Part shown: positions 1 through 8,456 of the stretch, piece after piece
Position numbering within the stretch: the first letter of the stretch is position 1
How the letters are laid out: the number at the start of each line of letters is the position of its first letter
Source of the DNA: Marinicella pacifica
GTDB lineage: Bacteria > Pseudomonadota > Gammaproteobacteria > Xanthomonadales > Marinicellaceae
Assembly (NCBI RefSeq): GCF_014636635.1
Contig: NZ_BMEO01000004.1
Location: forward strand, 124,001 to 188,000
Direction of reading: 5' to 3'
DNA length: 64,000 bases
Notes under the pieces: generated by a model
The model's input: the letters and a program-made list of their open reading frames with translations, nothing else
Database searches by the model: none
What the model was told of the DNA's origin: nothing
Position numbers and translations under genes: made by a program

Positions 1-1080
1 GCAACGCTGCATCAACCAGGGTTGAATCAAGGCGGTATTGGCTTTAAAAGGTGCATTGTTTAAAGATGGATGTAAAGCCGCACAAGGCTCATATACGCCT
101 AACAGTGTGCCTAATTCAATCAGACTTAGGGTGTCAATGCTTTGACTGTGGCCATTTTTCTTAAGCTGATAGCGGTAATCCATATTTAATTGCGGTTCAG
201 CCGCCACCACCGCATCAATCAAACCATCTTTATCTATTTCTGCGGCGCTAAGCACGGCCCCACCGCCATTGGAAATACTGGCTGCCATGACGGTCACATT
301 GTCTTTATTGAGTTCGTCATCGACCTCTGATGTTAAAACCACTAAACCATAACGCGTCGCATCCAGGACAAATTCACCCCAATACTGCTCAGGATGAACG
401 CCGGAAAAAGGCTGTTTTTGAATCACTTGCGGACCATTCACCTGAGGTAAGCGCGTGGCTTCTGCCAACGGATCCTCCGCATCCACCAAGGTGCCATCAA
501 TGGCATAAACCTGTTCACCGTCGATTGCCATCTGCGTGCCGGTGCCTTTATCGGTATAAACCACGGCACAATTGTTCATTAACCCCCAGGTTCCGGTGGT
601 GGCAACCGAGCCCAGGACATGGCGCGAGCCACTGGATGGCGCCACCAACAGGCATGGGGTTTCCGCATCAAAAGACTCTGGAATCTGTACCACGATGGTG
701 TGATAAGCATTATCTGCAACGCTGCGTTGTTGCCAGTACTCTGTCCCGGCTATGGCCTTTGTGTTTTCATTAAAACCATAGATTCGGCCAAAACCACCGG
801 CATCAGTTAAATCGTTTAACGCTTTAAACTGATGGTAATAGGCCGACCGTCTTAACTCAGTCGCGGTTGGATTTTCGCTGATTTCCGGACCAGTGGCAGC
901 CCGCAATTGCGCCAATGATAAACCAGCGGTCAGCAAATCATCGCTTTGACCATCGTAATAGACTTTTTTCAGGTATAACGGTGAACCGTCATCCACTGAC
1001 TCATTCGTCGGTTGATGAACGGACGTCTGACAAGCTGTCAGTAGTAAAGAAGTAAACAGAATAATAAGGCAGGTTTTCAT
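1..1080 (-). CDS. D-(-)-3-hydroxybutyrate oligomer hydrolase family lipoprotein (3' part outside window)
   Basis: The gene reads leftward and runs off the window edge, so only the first 360 codons are visible. The start is the ATG at 1078-1080. The N-terminus MKTCLIILFTSLLLTACQ is a lipoprotein signal with the lipobox LLTAC. The mature part resembles the 3HBOH family (hydrolases of 3-hydroxybutyrate oligomers released from polyhydroxybutyrate). The segment VMAASISNGGGA, near residue 260, matches the family's serine-hydrolase nucleophile motif S-x-S-N-G. As known for the family, it would cut soluble 3HB oligomers into monomers; as a lipoprotein it probably acts in the periplasm or on the outer membrane. 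No PHB synthesis gene is visible nearby, so scavenging of outside polymer is an inference. A general alpha/beta hydrolase of unknown substrate is the main alternative. Confidence 0.72.
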   Translation of the reverse strand, partial: MKTCLIILFTSLLLTACQTSVHQPTNESVDDGSPLYLKKVYYDGQSDDLLTAGLSLAQLRAATGPEISENPTATELRRSAYYHQFKALNDLTDAGGFGRIYGFNENTKAIAGTEYWQQRSVADNAYHTIVVQIPESFDAETPCLLVAPSSGSRHVLGSVATTGTWGLMNNCAVVYTDKGTGTQMAIDGEQVYAIDGTLVDAEDPLAEATRLPQVNGPQVIQKQPFSGVHPEQYWGEFVLDATRYGLVVLTSEVDDELNKDNVTVMAASISNGGGAVLSAAEIDKDGLIDAVVAAEPQLNMDYRYQLKKNGHSQSIDTLSLIELGTLLGVYEPCAALHPSLNNAPFKANTALIQPWLMQRC

Positions 1081-1097
1081 CACCATTTCCTCGAATA

Positions 1098-1139
1098 AAA
1101 ATAAAAAGTGTGGACGCCGTTACCTGAGTAACGACGTCC
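1098..1139 (-). terminator. Terminator downstream of the TonB-dependent receptor
   Basis: An inverted repeat GGACGCCGTTAC / GTAACGACGTCC (1112-1139, loop CTGA, one mismatch) lies 80 bp past the receptor's stop codon. Read on the minus strand it is followed within 4 nt by a T-rich run (TTTTTATTTTT). That layout suits a Rho-independent terminator for the leftward receptor gene. Confidence 0.65.
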
Positions 1140-1220
1140 AAGAGAGGAAGAACAATTATTTAGGCCTGACATGAGTCACGTGAATTAATTGCAAGCACAT
1201 TTCATGCCGGGCCGGATATT

Positions 1221-3461
1221 TTAAAAGCGGTAATTTAACGCCACATACCAGGTTCGAGGTGCGCCGTAGTAAGCGGTCTGGATATTACCCACACTGGCGA
1301 ATTCCTGCGCATCGACTTTATAAACCTCGTCGGTTAAGTTCTTACCGCCGGCACGAATTGACCAGCGCGGATCGGCGAAGTCATAAGCGACATAGGCATT
1401 GGTTAACCAGTACTGGTCTTGTGACAACACATCACGATTATCCACCGATAAATACATGTCGTCAGTAAAGCTGGCATTGGCACCAAAACGCAAGGTAGCG
1501 CCACCATCTAAATACATGTTGTGATTAAAGCCCAACCGGAAGGTCCACTCAGGTGAAAAGGGTGGGGTATCTTCTGAACGGTCTTGATCCGGATAACGGA
1601 AGTCAAAGAATTCTTTGTATTCAGCATCCAGATAACCCAAGGAAGTATAAATTGTGGTTCCGGCAGACAACAGGTACGTCATTTCTAACTCAGCACCTTT
1701 AATATCCAGTTCAGCGGCATTAATCACCGGAAAGCTGGAAATATCTTCGGCTACTCGTGCCTGAAAGTCTTCGTAATCACTGCTGAAAACGGCCCAGTTG
1801 GCGCGTAAACGATTATTCATAAACATCGATTTACCACCGATTTCATAGGTCCAAACTGTTTCCGGATCAAAAGAACTGACATCGGTCGCTGCATTGGCTC
1901 GACCATTAAAGCCACCGGATTTAAAGCCTTTGGAGACACTGCCGTAGATCATGTGATTATCGTTGAAACTATAATCAACCGACACATGGGGCGTCACATC
2001 ATCCCAGCTGTCAGACGCCTGGAAGGCAAAGGTACCATCTAAAAACGGACCGGCGGTTGAGAATGTTGAGGTGGTGCGATCGTAATCTTTTTTATCTTTA
2101 GAATAACGCAAACCGGCCGTTAAACCCCATTGATCTGTCAAAGTCCAGTTTCCTTGTGCAAACAAAGCATAAGAAGTGGTTTCCAAATCATCATCAATGG
2201 TACGTAAGAAATCCAAAGGGACGCCACCGAACTGTAAAAAGTCATCGGCAAAGGCTTTTTGGTGTGAGGGCACATCTTCTTTCATGTAGTACAAACCCAT
2301 GACCGCGTTGAAACCGGCATTATTGTCATACAAGAACTGAAATTCCTGACTGGTTTGGTTCTGATCAACACCCACAAAAACATCACCCAGTTCCAGTACA
2401 GTGGCATCAATATCAATGTATGAATCAGACTGTAAATCCCGGTAAGCGGTGATTGATTTAAAGGTCCAGGCCTCGTTCATCATGTAGTCAATTGTAAAAC
2501 TTGCCCCGTAATGGGTGAGTTCCTGGTTTTCATCATTGGTGAAAGACGAACGTCCGGTAAAGTCATACTCGCCGGTTTCAGGCAATCGCAACAAAATCGG
2601 ATTGGTCGGGTCGGCCAGATCCACCGCAACCAATGGTGCCTCTGCACGACCCAAACTTAAGGCGTTTTCCTGGTCTGTGTAGTCAAATGACAAGGTCCAG
2701 TTAAGCTGTGAGGTTGGATTGGAGTCAATAATCACACGCGCCGCGGTGTTATCACGGTCATTGTAATGCTGACCGGTTAGCGGATCAGTCACATAGCCAT
2801 TATCCAAGCTATAAACCGTGGCAAAACTCATGTTGGTGTTTTCGCTGACAGCACCGGTTAAATAGGCACTGCCTGAGGTTTTACTGTAATCACCAAAAAG
2901 GAATTCAAACTCACCACCGAATTCTTCTGAAGGCTTTCGCGTGACGACGTTAACGGCTCCACCAATGGTGTTTTTACCATACAGAGTACCCTGAGGCCCC
3001 CGCAACACTTCAACACGATCAACGTCATACAAACTCATTAAAGCGCCTTGAATACGTGACATATAGACCCCGTCAACATAAACACCGACACCCGGATCAA
3101 AAGTTTGTAAGGCATCCGGTTGGCCAACACCACGAATATAGATATTGGCACTGGAGGCCGAACCACGACCTAAAACCAGGTTCATATTCGGCACCGCACC
3201 GGCTAAACCGTCCAGGCTTTCTGCCTGGGCATCTTCTAAGTCCTCACGGCTAAAGTTAGTGACCGCCACCGGTACATCCTGAGCAGATTCTTCCGTTCTT
3301 CGTGCCGTTACCTTGACATCGTCCAACGCCAAAGTGTCGGATTGTTCTTGTTCATTTGATTCAGTATCAGATTGAGCCAATGCCACACTGCTGATACCAA
3401 TACCCAAAACCGATGCCATTAAAATTTGGCTCACGGCTTTGCTTAATTTTGACTGTTTCAT
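1221..3461 (-). CDS. TonB-dependent outer-membrane receptor, probably for nucleosides or related solutes
   Basis: A 746-residue protein with a signal peptide ending VALA|Q near residue 29, a plug domain (VPVAVTNFSREDLEDAQ... IRGVG... VDRVEVLRGPQGTLYGKNTIGGAVNVVTRKP, residues about 60-175) and a long beta-barrel ending in the aromatic LNYRF typical of outer-membrane barrels. Such receptors import scarce solutes using TonB/ExbBD energy. The plug resembles the large marine gammaproteobacterial receptor group rather than classic siderophore receptors. It is divergent from the TetR-deoC-ALDH-PNP-LOG run with 153 bp between, which suggests shared control and a (deoxy)nucleoside or nucleotide substrate; that substrate is inference from context only. 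No Fur-box-like site was seen upstream, which argues weakly against an iron role. Confidence 0.85.
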   Translation of the reverse strand: MKQSKLSKAVSQILMASVLGIGISSVALAQSDTESNEQEQSDTLALDDVKVTARRTEESAQDVPVAVTNFSREDLEDAQAESLDGLAGAVPNMNLVLGRGSASSANIYIRGVGQPDALQTFDPGVGVYVDGVYMSRIQGALMSLYDVDRVEVLRGPQGTLYGKNTIGGAVNVVTRKPSEEFGGEFEFLFGDYSKTSGSAYLTGAVSENTNMSFATVYSLDNGYVTDPLTGQHYNDRDNTAARVIIDSNPTSQLNWTLSFDYTDQENALSLGRAEAPLVAVDLADPTNPILLRLPETGEYDFTGRSSFTNDENQELTHYGASFTIDYMMNEAWTFKSITAYRDLQSDSYIDIDATVLELGDVFVGVDQNQTSQEFQFLYDNNAGFNAVMGLYYMKEDVPSHQKAFADDFLQFGGVPLDFLRTIDDDLETTSYALFAQGNWTLTDQWGLTAGLRYSKDKKDYDRTTSTFSTAGPFLDGTFAFQASDSWDDVTPHVSVDYSFNDNHMIYGSVSKGFKSGGFNGRANAATDVSSFDPETVWTYEIGGKSMFMNNRLRANWAVFSSDYEDFQARVAEDISSFPVINAAELDIKGAELEMTYLLSAGTTIYTSLGYLDAEYKEFFDFRYPDQDRSEDTPPFSPEWTFRLGFNHNMYLDGGATLRFGANASFTDDMYLSVDNRDVLSQDQYWLTNAYVAYDFADPRWSIRAGGKNLTDEVYKVDAQEFASVGNIQTAYYGAPRTWYVALNYRF

Positions 3462-3513
3462 AATGGTGTCCCCATAAAAAAAAGATTGTCCATTCGCTAT
3501 GGTACAACAAATA

Positions 3514-3547
3514 TTTAACTTTATTCAACAAGTGTTTAATTTATTCA
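3514..3547. promoter_or_regulatory. Direct repeat in the TonB receptor/TetR intergenic region, candidate operator
   Basis: TTTAACTTTATTCA (3514-3527) and TTTAATTTATTCA (3535-3547) are near-identical direct repeats offset by 21 bp, about two helical turns. They lie between the divergent receptor and TetR genes. A TGC-TAAAAT extended -10-like sequence (3571-3579) lies downstream, before the TetR start. TetR proteins normally bind inverted repeats, so the link to this regulator is weak; AT-rich promoter sequence is the alternative. Confidence 0.3.
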
Positions 3548-3614
3548 TGCAATTATTGACACCACAAGCGTGCTAAAATGCTGATTTTAATTTTACTGAC
3601 GTTTTAATAACCCC

Positions 3615-4283
3615 ATGGCTAAGCAACCATCCACCAAAGACCGCATCTTAAATGCCGCCGAAAAATTATTTGCAACCCGTGGCTTTTATGGTGTTTCAAT
3701 CCGTCAAATCACCACCGAAGCCGATGTCGATCCGGCTTTGGCGAGTTATCATTTCGGCAAGAAAAAAGATATTTTTAATGCAGTGATGCTGCGCCGGGCT
3801 GAAGTGTTAAACCGAGAGCGAATTGCCATGCTGGATGACTGCATTCGTCGCGCCAAACCCAACCCGGCACCTTTGCATGAAATCATTGATGCCTTTACCC
3901 ATGCGCTGTTAAACCGAGCCACACAGGGCGGTCAAGGCTGGAAAAATTATTTTGCGATTATTGCTCAAATCAATAACCACCCGGAACTGGGTGGTATTAT
4001 CATGACCCAGTATTTTGATCCGTTGGCCAAAAAATTTATTGCCGCCATTCAGGCCACCCTGCCCGACAGTCAGCCTGAGGATTTATACTGGTGCTATCAT
4101 TTCTTGTCCGGCGCACTGACCTTAACCTTTTCGGGCACCGAACGGATTAATAACCTGTCTGAAGGGCTGTGCCCGCCGTCAGATCTTTACGCCGTGCATG
4201 ACCGTTTGGTGCCCTTTATCACCGCAGGCTTTAAAGTTTTCGCCAATGGCTCTAAAATAAACGACTGTAACAATAATGACTAA
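3615..4283 (+). CDS. TetR/AcrR-family transcriptional regulator
   Basis: A 222-residue protein. The N-terminal helix-turn-helix is clear (RILNAAEKLFATRGFYGVSIRQITTEADVDPALASYHFGKKKDIFNAV, residues about 10-57). The larger C-terminal half would form the ligand-binding and dimer domain (WKNYFAIIAQINNHPEL... YHFLSGALTLTFSGTERI). It is the first gene of the rightward run: its end overlaps deoC by 8 nt, and it faces the TonB receptor gene. Both facts suggest it is a local regulator of the salvage genes and the receptor, responding to a nucleoside, deoxyribose derivative or aldehyde. The ligand cannot be read from the sequence. The ATG at 3615 lacks a clear Shine-Dalgarno sequence. Confidence 0.88.
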   Translation: MAKQPSTKDRILNAAEKLFATRGFYGVSIRQITTEADVDPALASYHFGKKKDIFNAVMLRRAEVLNRERIAMLDDCIRRAKPNPAPLHEIIDAFTHALLNRATQGGQGWKNYFAIIAQINNHPELGGIIMTQYFDPLAKKFIAAIQATLPDSQPEDLYWCYHFLSGALTLTFSGTERINNLSEGLCPPSDLYAVHDRLVPFITAGFKVFANGSKINDCNNND

Positions 4284-5238
4284 ACAAACCATGAACAGGA
4301 ACCCCGGCACCGAACTGAATCTGGCCTGGATAAATAATATTCAGACCAACACCAGTGCCACTGAACGCCGTGCCGCCACACTGGGCACCCGGCGCTCCAT
4401 CAAAAAAGACCATCAGGCGGCCTGGCTGATTAAAGCCATCGGTCTGATTGACTTAACCACTCTGGCCGGTGATGACACTGAACAGCGGGTTCGGCGCTTG
4501 TGCGCCAAAGCCAAAAACCCTTTACGCCAGGATTTAAAAGACGCACTGGGAATTGGCGATATGAATCTGACCACCGCGGCCGTGTGCGTTTACCATGATA
4601 TGCTGGCAACAGCCCATAAAGCATTAGAAGGCACAGACATTCATCTGGCCGCGGTGTCCACCGGCTTTCCGGCCGGTTTAACGCCGCATGAATTAAAAGT
4701 CGCTGAAATAAAAGCCTCGGTGGCTGCCGGTGCCGATGAAATTGATGTGGTGATTACCCGTAAGCACGTTTTTAAACAAGATTGGCAGGCCCTCTATGAT
4801 GAGGTCAAAGAATACCGTGAAGCCTGTGGTGGAGCCCATTTAAAAACCATTCTGGCCACCGGCGAATTGGCGACCTTACGCAATGTCGCCAAAGCCTCGA
4901 TGGTGTGCATGATGGCCGGCGCTGATTTTATTAAAACCTCCACCGGCAAAGAATCCGTCAATGCCACCTTACCGGTATCACTGACCATGATTCGTCAAAT
5001 ACGTAATTATTTACATTTGACCGGTTTTAAAGTCGGCTATAAACCCGCCGGTGGCATCAGCAAAGCCAAAGATGCCCTGGTGTATTTATCCATGATGAAG
5101 GAAGAACTGGGTAACGACTGGCTCGAACCGGAATTATTTCGTTTTGGCGCCTCCAGTTTGCTCGGCGACATTGAACGTCAGTTAGAACATCACGTCACCG
5201 GCCACTACTCAGCCGCCCATCGCCACGCCATGGGATAA
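4276..5238 (+). CDS. deoC: Deoxyribose-phosphate aldolase, long DERA-like form
   Basis: It splits 2-deoxyribose 5-phosphate into glyceraldehyde 3-phosphate and acetaldehyde. The Schiff-base lysine lies in ADFIKTSTGKESVNATLPV (residues about 215-233). Other family blocks are LIDLTTLAGDD, AAVSTGFPAGLTPHELK, GADEIDVVI, HLKTILATGEL and KPAGGISKAKDAL. At 320 residues it is much longer than the roughly 250-residue E. coli type. Its C-terminus (LFRFGASSLLGDIERQLEHHVTGHYSAAH) and internal blocks resemble the animal DERA branch, judged from memory. It overlaps the TetR gene by 8 nt and is followed after 15 nt by an aldehyde dehydrogenase suited to remove the acetaldehyde. An alternative in-frame ATG lies at 4291. 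Confidence 0.95.
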   Translation: MTKQTMNRNPGTELNLAWINNIQTNTSATERRAATLGTRRSIKKDHQAAWLIKAIGLIDLTTLAGDDTEQRVRRLCAKAKNPLRQDLKDALGIGDMNLTTAAVCVYHDMLATAHKALEGTDIHLAAVSTGFPAGLTPHELKVAEIKASVAAGADEIDVVITRKHVFKQDWQALYDEVKEYREACGGAHLKTILATGELATLRNVAKASMVCMMAGADFIKTSTGKESVNATLPVSLTMIRQIRNYLHLTGFKVGYKPAGGISKAKDALVYLSMMKEELGNDWLEPELFRFGASSLLGDIERQLEHHVTGHYSAAHRHAMG

Positions 5239-5253
5239 ACAATAATAGATATT

Positions 5254-7608
5254 ATGAACATTAAAGAGATACTAAAAACCATGGACTACGGCACCGCCCC
5301 TGAAAGTCAAACCACTGCCCAAGACTGGTTACAACAATCGCCCTTTGGTCATTTTATTAATAATCAATGGCTTAAAGGCTCTAATCATTTTAACAGTGTT
5401 AATCCCGCCAGCGGTGAAACCCTGGCTCAAATCAGTCAGGCCGATAAAGCCATGATCAATAAAGCCGTCAAAGCCGCTGAACAAGCCACACCCAAATGGC
5501 AGGCTTTAAGTGGTCATGACCGTGCCAAATACTTATATGCGCTGGCACGCCTGATTCAGAAAAACAGCCGTATTTTATCGGTTCTGGAAACCTTAGATAA
5601 CGGCAAACCGATTCGGGAAAGTCGCGACATTGATATTCCTTTGGCGGCCCGGCATTTTTATCACCATGCCGGCTGGGCGCAATTACTGGACAGTGAATTG
5701 CCCGATCATCAAGCCCTGGGTGTGGTCGGCCAGGTGATTCCCTGGAACTTCCCGTTTTTAATGCTGGCCTGGAAAATCGCCCCGGCGATCGCCACCGGTA
5801 ATACCGTTGTGCTTAAACCGGCCGAACAAACGTCCTTAACGGCGCTTTATTTTGCCGAATTGTGCCAACAGGCCAACTTACCCGAAGGTGTGGTGAATAT
5901 CGTCACAGGTGACGGTCGTGTCGGCGAAGCCATTGTTAACCACAAAGACATTCAGAAAATTGCCTTCACCGGCTCCACCGCTGTCGGCCGAAAAATTCGC
6001 CAGGCCACCGCCGGCAGTGGCAAAAAGCTCAGCCTGGAACTGGGTGGTAAATCAGCCTTTATTGTCTGTGAAGATGCCGACCTTGATGCTGCGGTGGAAG
6101 GCGTGGTGGATGCCATCTGGTTTAACCAGGGCGAAGTCTGTTGTGCCGGTTCGCGTCTGCTGATTCAGGAATCCGTGGCGGAACGTTTTGAACAAAAACT
6201 ACAAGAACGCATGAGCAAATTGCGCATCGGCGATCCCTTAGACAAATCCACCGATGTTGGCGCCATTATCAATAAGGAACAACATCAGAAAATAACTGAC
6301 ATGGTGAATACCGGGGTCAAACAAGGCGCGCGGATATTACAGTCACCTTGCGAATTACCCAAAGCCGGTTATTTTTACCCGCCGACTTTACTGGCTGATG
6401 TGGCCCCCGGTGATCTGGTGGTGCAGGAAGAAATTTTTGGCCCGGTGCTGGTGGGCATGACTTTCCGCACACCGGCCGAAGCGGTGGCACTGGCCAACAA
6501 CAGCCGTTATGGGCTGGCCGCCACCATCTGGAGTGAGAACATTAATCTGGCACTTCATCTGGCCCCGCAAATGCAGGCCGGTGTGGTCTGGATTAACTGT
6601 GCCAATCAATTCGATGCCGCTGCCGGTTTTGGCGGTGTGAAAGAATCGGGCTTTGGCCGTGAAGGTGGTTTTGAGGGTTTATTTGAATACCTTAAACCGG
6701 GTGACGATTTCATCGCCAAAAAAGCCTCACAAAAATCTGCCAAAGCCTCCGGTAAACGTACCGCAACCGATGCCATGGACAGAACCACGAAGATGTACAT
6801 CGGCGGCAAACAAGTCCGACCCGATGGCGGTTATTCTTATCCGGTGCTGGACGCCAAAGGCAATACCCTCACGCAAGCCGGTTTAGGTAATCGCAAAGAC
6901 GTGCGTAATGCCGTGGAAGCCGCGGCTAATTCCGGGCAATGGTCAAAAATGACCGCTTACCAACGTCAGCAAGTGATGTATTTCCTGGCAGAAAATCTCA
7001 ACCTGCGAATAGATGAATTTATCGACCGCTTAAAAGACTTTGGCCACAGCGCATCCGCTGCCAAAAAAGAAGTCGAACTAAGCATAGAACGGCTGAATTA
7101 TTATGCCGCCTGGTGTGATAAATTCGACGGCAGGGTGCATGCTGTACCGATGCGGGCCGTGGCCATGGCCATGCATGAACCGATTGGCGTGATTGGCATC
7201 GCCTGCCCGGCTGAAAACCCTTTATTGAGTTTTGTGTCGCTCATGGCACCGGCACTGGCCATGGGTAATCGCGTGGTGATGCTGGCCGATGAAGCCTTCC
7301 CATTACCGGCATTGGATTTGTATCAGGTTTTAAACACATCCGATGTGCCCGCGGGCACCGTGAATATTTTATCGGGCCGCCATGAAGATATGCTGAAAAC
7401 ACTGGCCGGGCATTTAAACCTGGATGCCCTGTGGTATTTTGGTGATCAAGCCGGTGCCACCCTGGTGGAACAGGAATCAGCACTCAACTTAAAACGCACC
7501 TGGACCCATATTGAGCCCAAAGACTGGTGTTCAAAACAAGCCCAGGGTAAAACCTTTTTACGCATGAGTGTGGAAGTTAAAAACATCTGGACGCCATACG
7601 GCGAATAA
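5254..7608 (+). CDS. ALDH16-type two-domain aldehyde dehydrogenase
   Basis: A 784-residue protein made of two aldehyde-dehydrogenase modules. The first (about 40-490) is complete: cofactor motif VIPWNFPFLMLAWKIAPAIATGNTVVLKPAEQT, FTGSTAVGR, general-base glutamate in LELGGKSAF, and nucleophile cysteine in FNQGEVCCAGSR. After a lysine/alanine-rich linker (about 490-515), a second module (KMYIGGKQVRPDGGY... onward) keeps the fold pattern but lacks an LELGGK motif and a catalytic-cysteine motif. This layout, and the start IKEILKTMDYGTAPES, match bacterial ALDH16, relatives of animal ALDH16A1. Directly behind deoC, it most likely oxidises acetaldehyde released by the aldolase; substrate is inferred from context. 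The ATG at 5281 is a possible shorter start preceded by AAAGAGA. Confidence 0.88.
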   Translation: MNIKEILKTMDYGTAPESQTTAQDWLQQSPFGHFINNQWLKGSNHFNSVNPASGETLAQISQADKAMINKAVKAAEQATPKWQALSGHDRAKYLYALARLIQKNSRILSVLETLDNGKPIRESRDIDIPLAARHFYHHAGWAQLLDSELPDHQALGVVGQVIPWNFPFLMLAWKIAPAIATGNTVVLKPAEQTSLTALYFAELCQQANLPEGVVNIVTGDGRVGEAIVNHKDIQKIAFTGSTAVGRKIRQATAGSGKKLSLELGGKSAFIVCEDADLDAAVEGVVDAIWFNQGEVCCAGSRLLIQESVAERFEQKLQERMSKLRIGDPLDKSTDVGAIINKEQHQKITDMVNTGVKQGARILQSPCELPKAGYFYPPTLLADVAPGDLVVQEEIFGPVLVGMTFRTPAEAVALANNSRYGLAATIWSENINLALHLAPQMQAGVVWINCANQFDAAAGFGGVKESGFGREGGFEGLFEYLKPGDDFIAKKASQKSAKASGKRTATDAMDRTTKMYIGGKQVRPDGGYSYPVLDAKGNTLTQAGLGNRKDVRNAVEAAANSGQWSKMTAYQRQQVMYFLAENLNLRIDEFIDRLKDFGHSASAAKKEVELSIERLNYYAAWCDKFDGRVHAVPMRAVAMAMHEPIGVIGIACPAENPLLSFVSLMAPALAMGNRVVMLADEAFPLPALDLYQVLNTSDVPAGTVNILSGRHEDMLKTLAGHLNLDALWYFGDQAGATLVEQESALNLKRTWTHIEPKDWCSKQAQGKTFLRMSVEVKNIWTPYGE

Positions 7609-7618
7609 GGACATCAAT

Positions 7619-8446
7619 ATGAGTAAAAAAGATCTACTAACAGAAGAACACCGCGCCGCCGCGCGCATCATTGACGATGCCTGCGGTGACTTACGCCCCA
7701 AAGTGGCCTTGATTCTCGGTTCCGGCCTGGGCAAAGTCAGCGAAGCGGTGGACGTTATTGCCCGTTTGAATTACAGCGATTTACCCGGATTCCCGGAGTT
7801 GGGAGTCGGTGGGCACAGTGGCACTTTATCGATTGTTACCCTCGATGGTCATCCGTTAATTGTGCTCAATGGTCGATGTCATTATTACGAACAGGCCGAT
7901 GCCGCCGCCATGGCACCGATTATCGGTGCCTTAAAAGCCGCTGCCATCGAAACCTTAATTATCACCAATGCTGCCGGCTCCTTGTTAAACCAGGTACCCG
8001 GATCCATCATGCTGATTAAGGATTATTTGAATTTCACCGGCCAGTCACCTTTATTTGGCTGTCCACACGACCAACGTTTTGTGAATATGGCCAATGCCTA
8101 CAACGCGGATTTTCGTTATTACCTTAAGCAAATCGCAAAACAACATAACATCACCTTATCTCAAGGCGTCTATGCCTGGATGGCCGGGCCGCAATTTGAA
8201 ACCCCGGCAGAAATCAAAGCCATCCGTCAACTCGGTGCTGATGCGGTGGGTATGTCCACAGTTCCCGAAACCATCCTGGCACGCTACCACGGCATGAAAG
8301 TCGCGGGACTGTCGGTGATTACCAACTACGGTGCCGGTATGGACGACGGTGGCATCAGCCACGACCAGACGCTCAGCTACGCACCCAAAGCCGCCAAAGA
8401 CATGCTGCAACTCATCGCCGGTTTTTTAGACCATTATTACACTTAA
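7619..8446 (+). CDS. Purine nucleoside phosphorylase, trimeric PNP/MTAP family
   Basis: It cleaves purine (deoxy)nucleosides with phosphate to free base plus (deoxy)ribose 1-phosphate. Motifs: phosphate-binding LILGSGLGKVSEAV near the start, GGHSGTL, NGRCHYYEQ, ITNAAGSL, the AWMAGPQFETPAEIKAIRQLGADAVGMSTVPE block holding the base-contacting Glu, and VITNYGAGM, whose Asn gives 6-oxopurine preference in trimeric enzymes. The start is set at 7619 (MSKKDLL, 275 residues) because it lies 10 bp after the ALDH stop, with TAAGG upstream. A 17-codon in-frame extension would run into the ALDH gene. It should supply the sugar phosphate used by deoC after isomerisation; no phosphopentomutase (deoB) is present in the window. 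Confidence 0.92.
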   Translation: MSKKDLLTEEHRAAARIIDDACGDLRPKVALILGSGLGKVSEAVDVIARLNYSDLPGFPELGVGGHSGTLSIVTLDGHPLIVLNGRCHYYEQADAAAMAPIIGALKAAAIETLIITNAAGSLLNQVPGSIMLIKDYLNFTGQSPLFGCPHDQRFVNMANAYNADFRYYLKQIAKQHNITLSQGVYAWMAGPQFETPAEIKAIRQLGADAVGMSTVPETILARYHGMKVAGLSVITNYGAGMDDGGISHDQTLSYAPKAAKDMLQLIAGFLDHYYT

Positions 8447-8456
8447 GTTAACAGCC

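Noticed and set aside
330-773. Rightward 147-residue open frame at the left edge
   Set aside because: It lies wholly opposite the 3HB-oligomer hydrolase gene, has no ribosome site and a His/Pro/Arg-rich composition typical of a shadow frame.
1221-3461. First TonB receptor as a siderophore receptor
   Set aside because: No Fur-box-like site upstream and neighbours are nucleoside-catabolic, unlike the second receptor; substrate left open.
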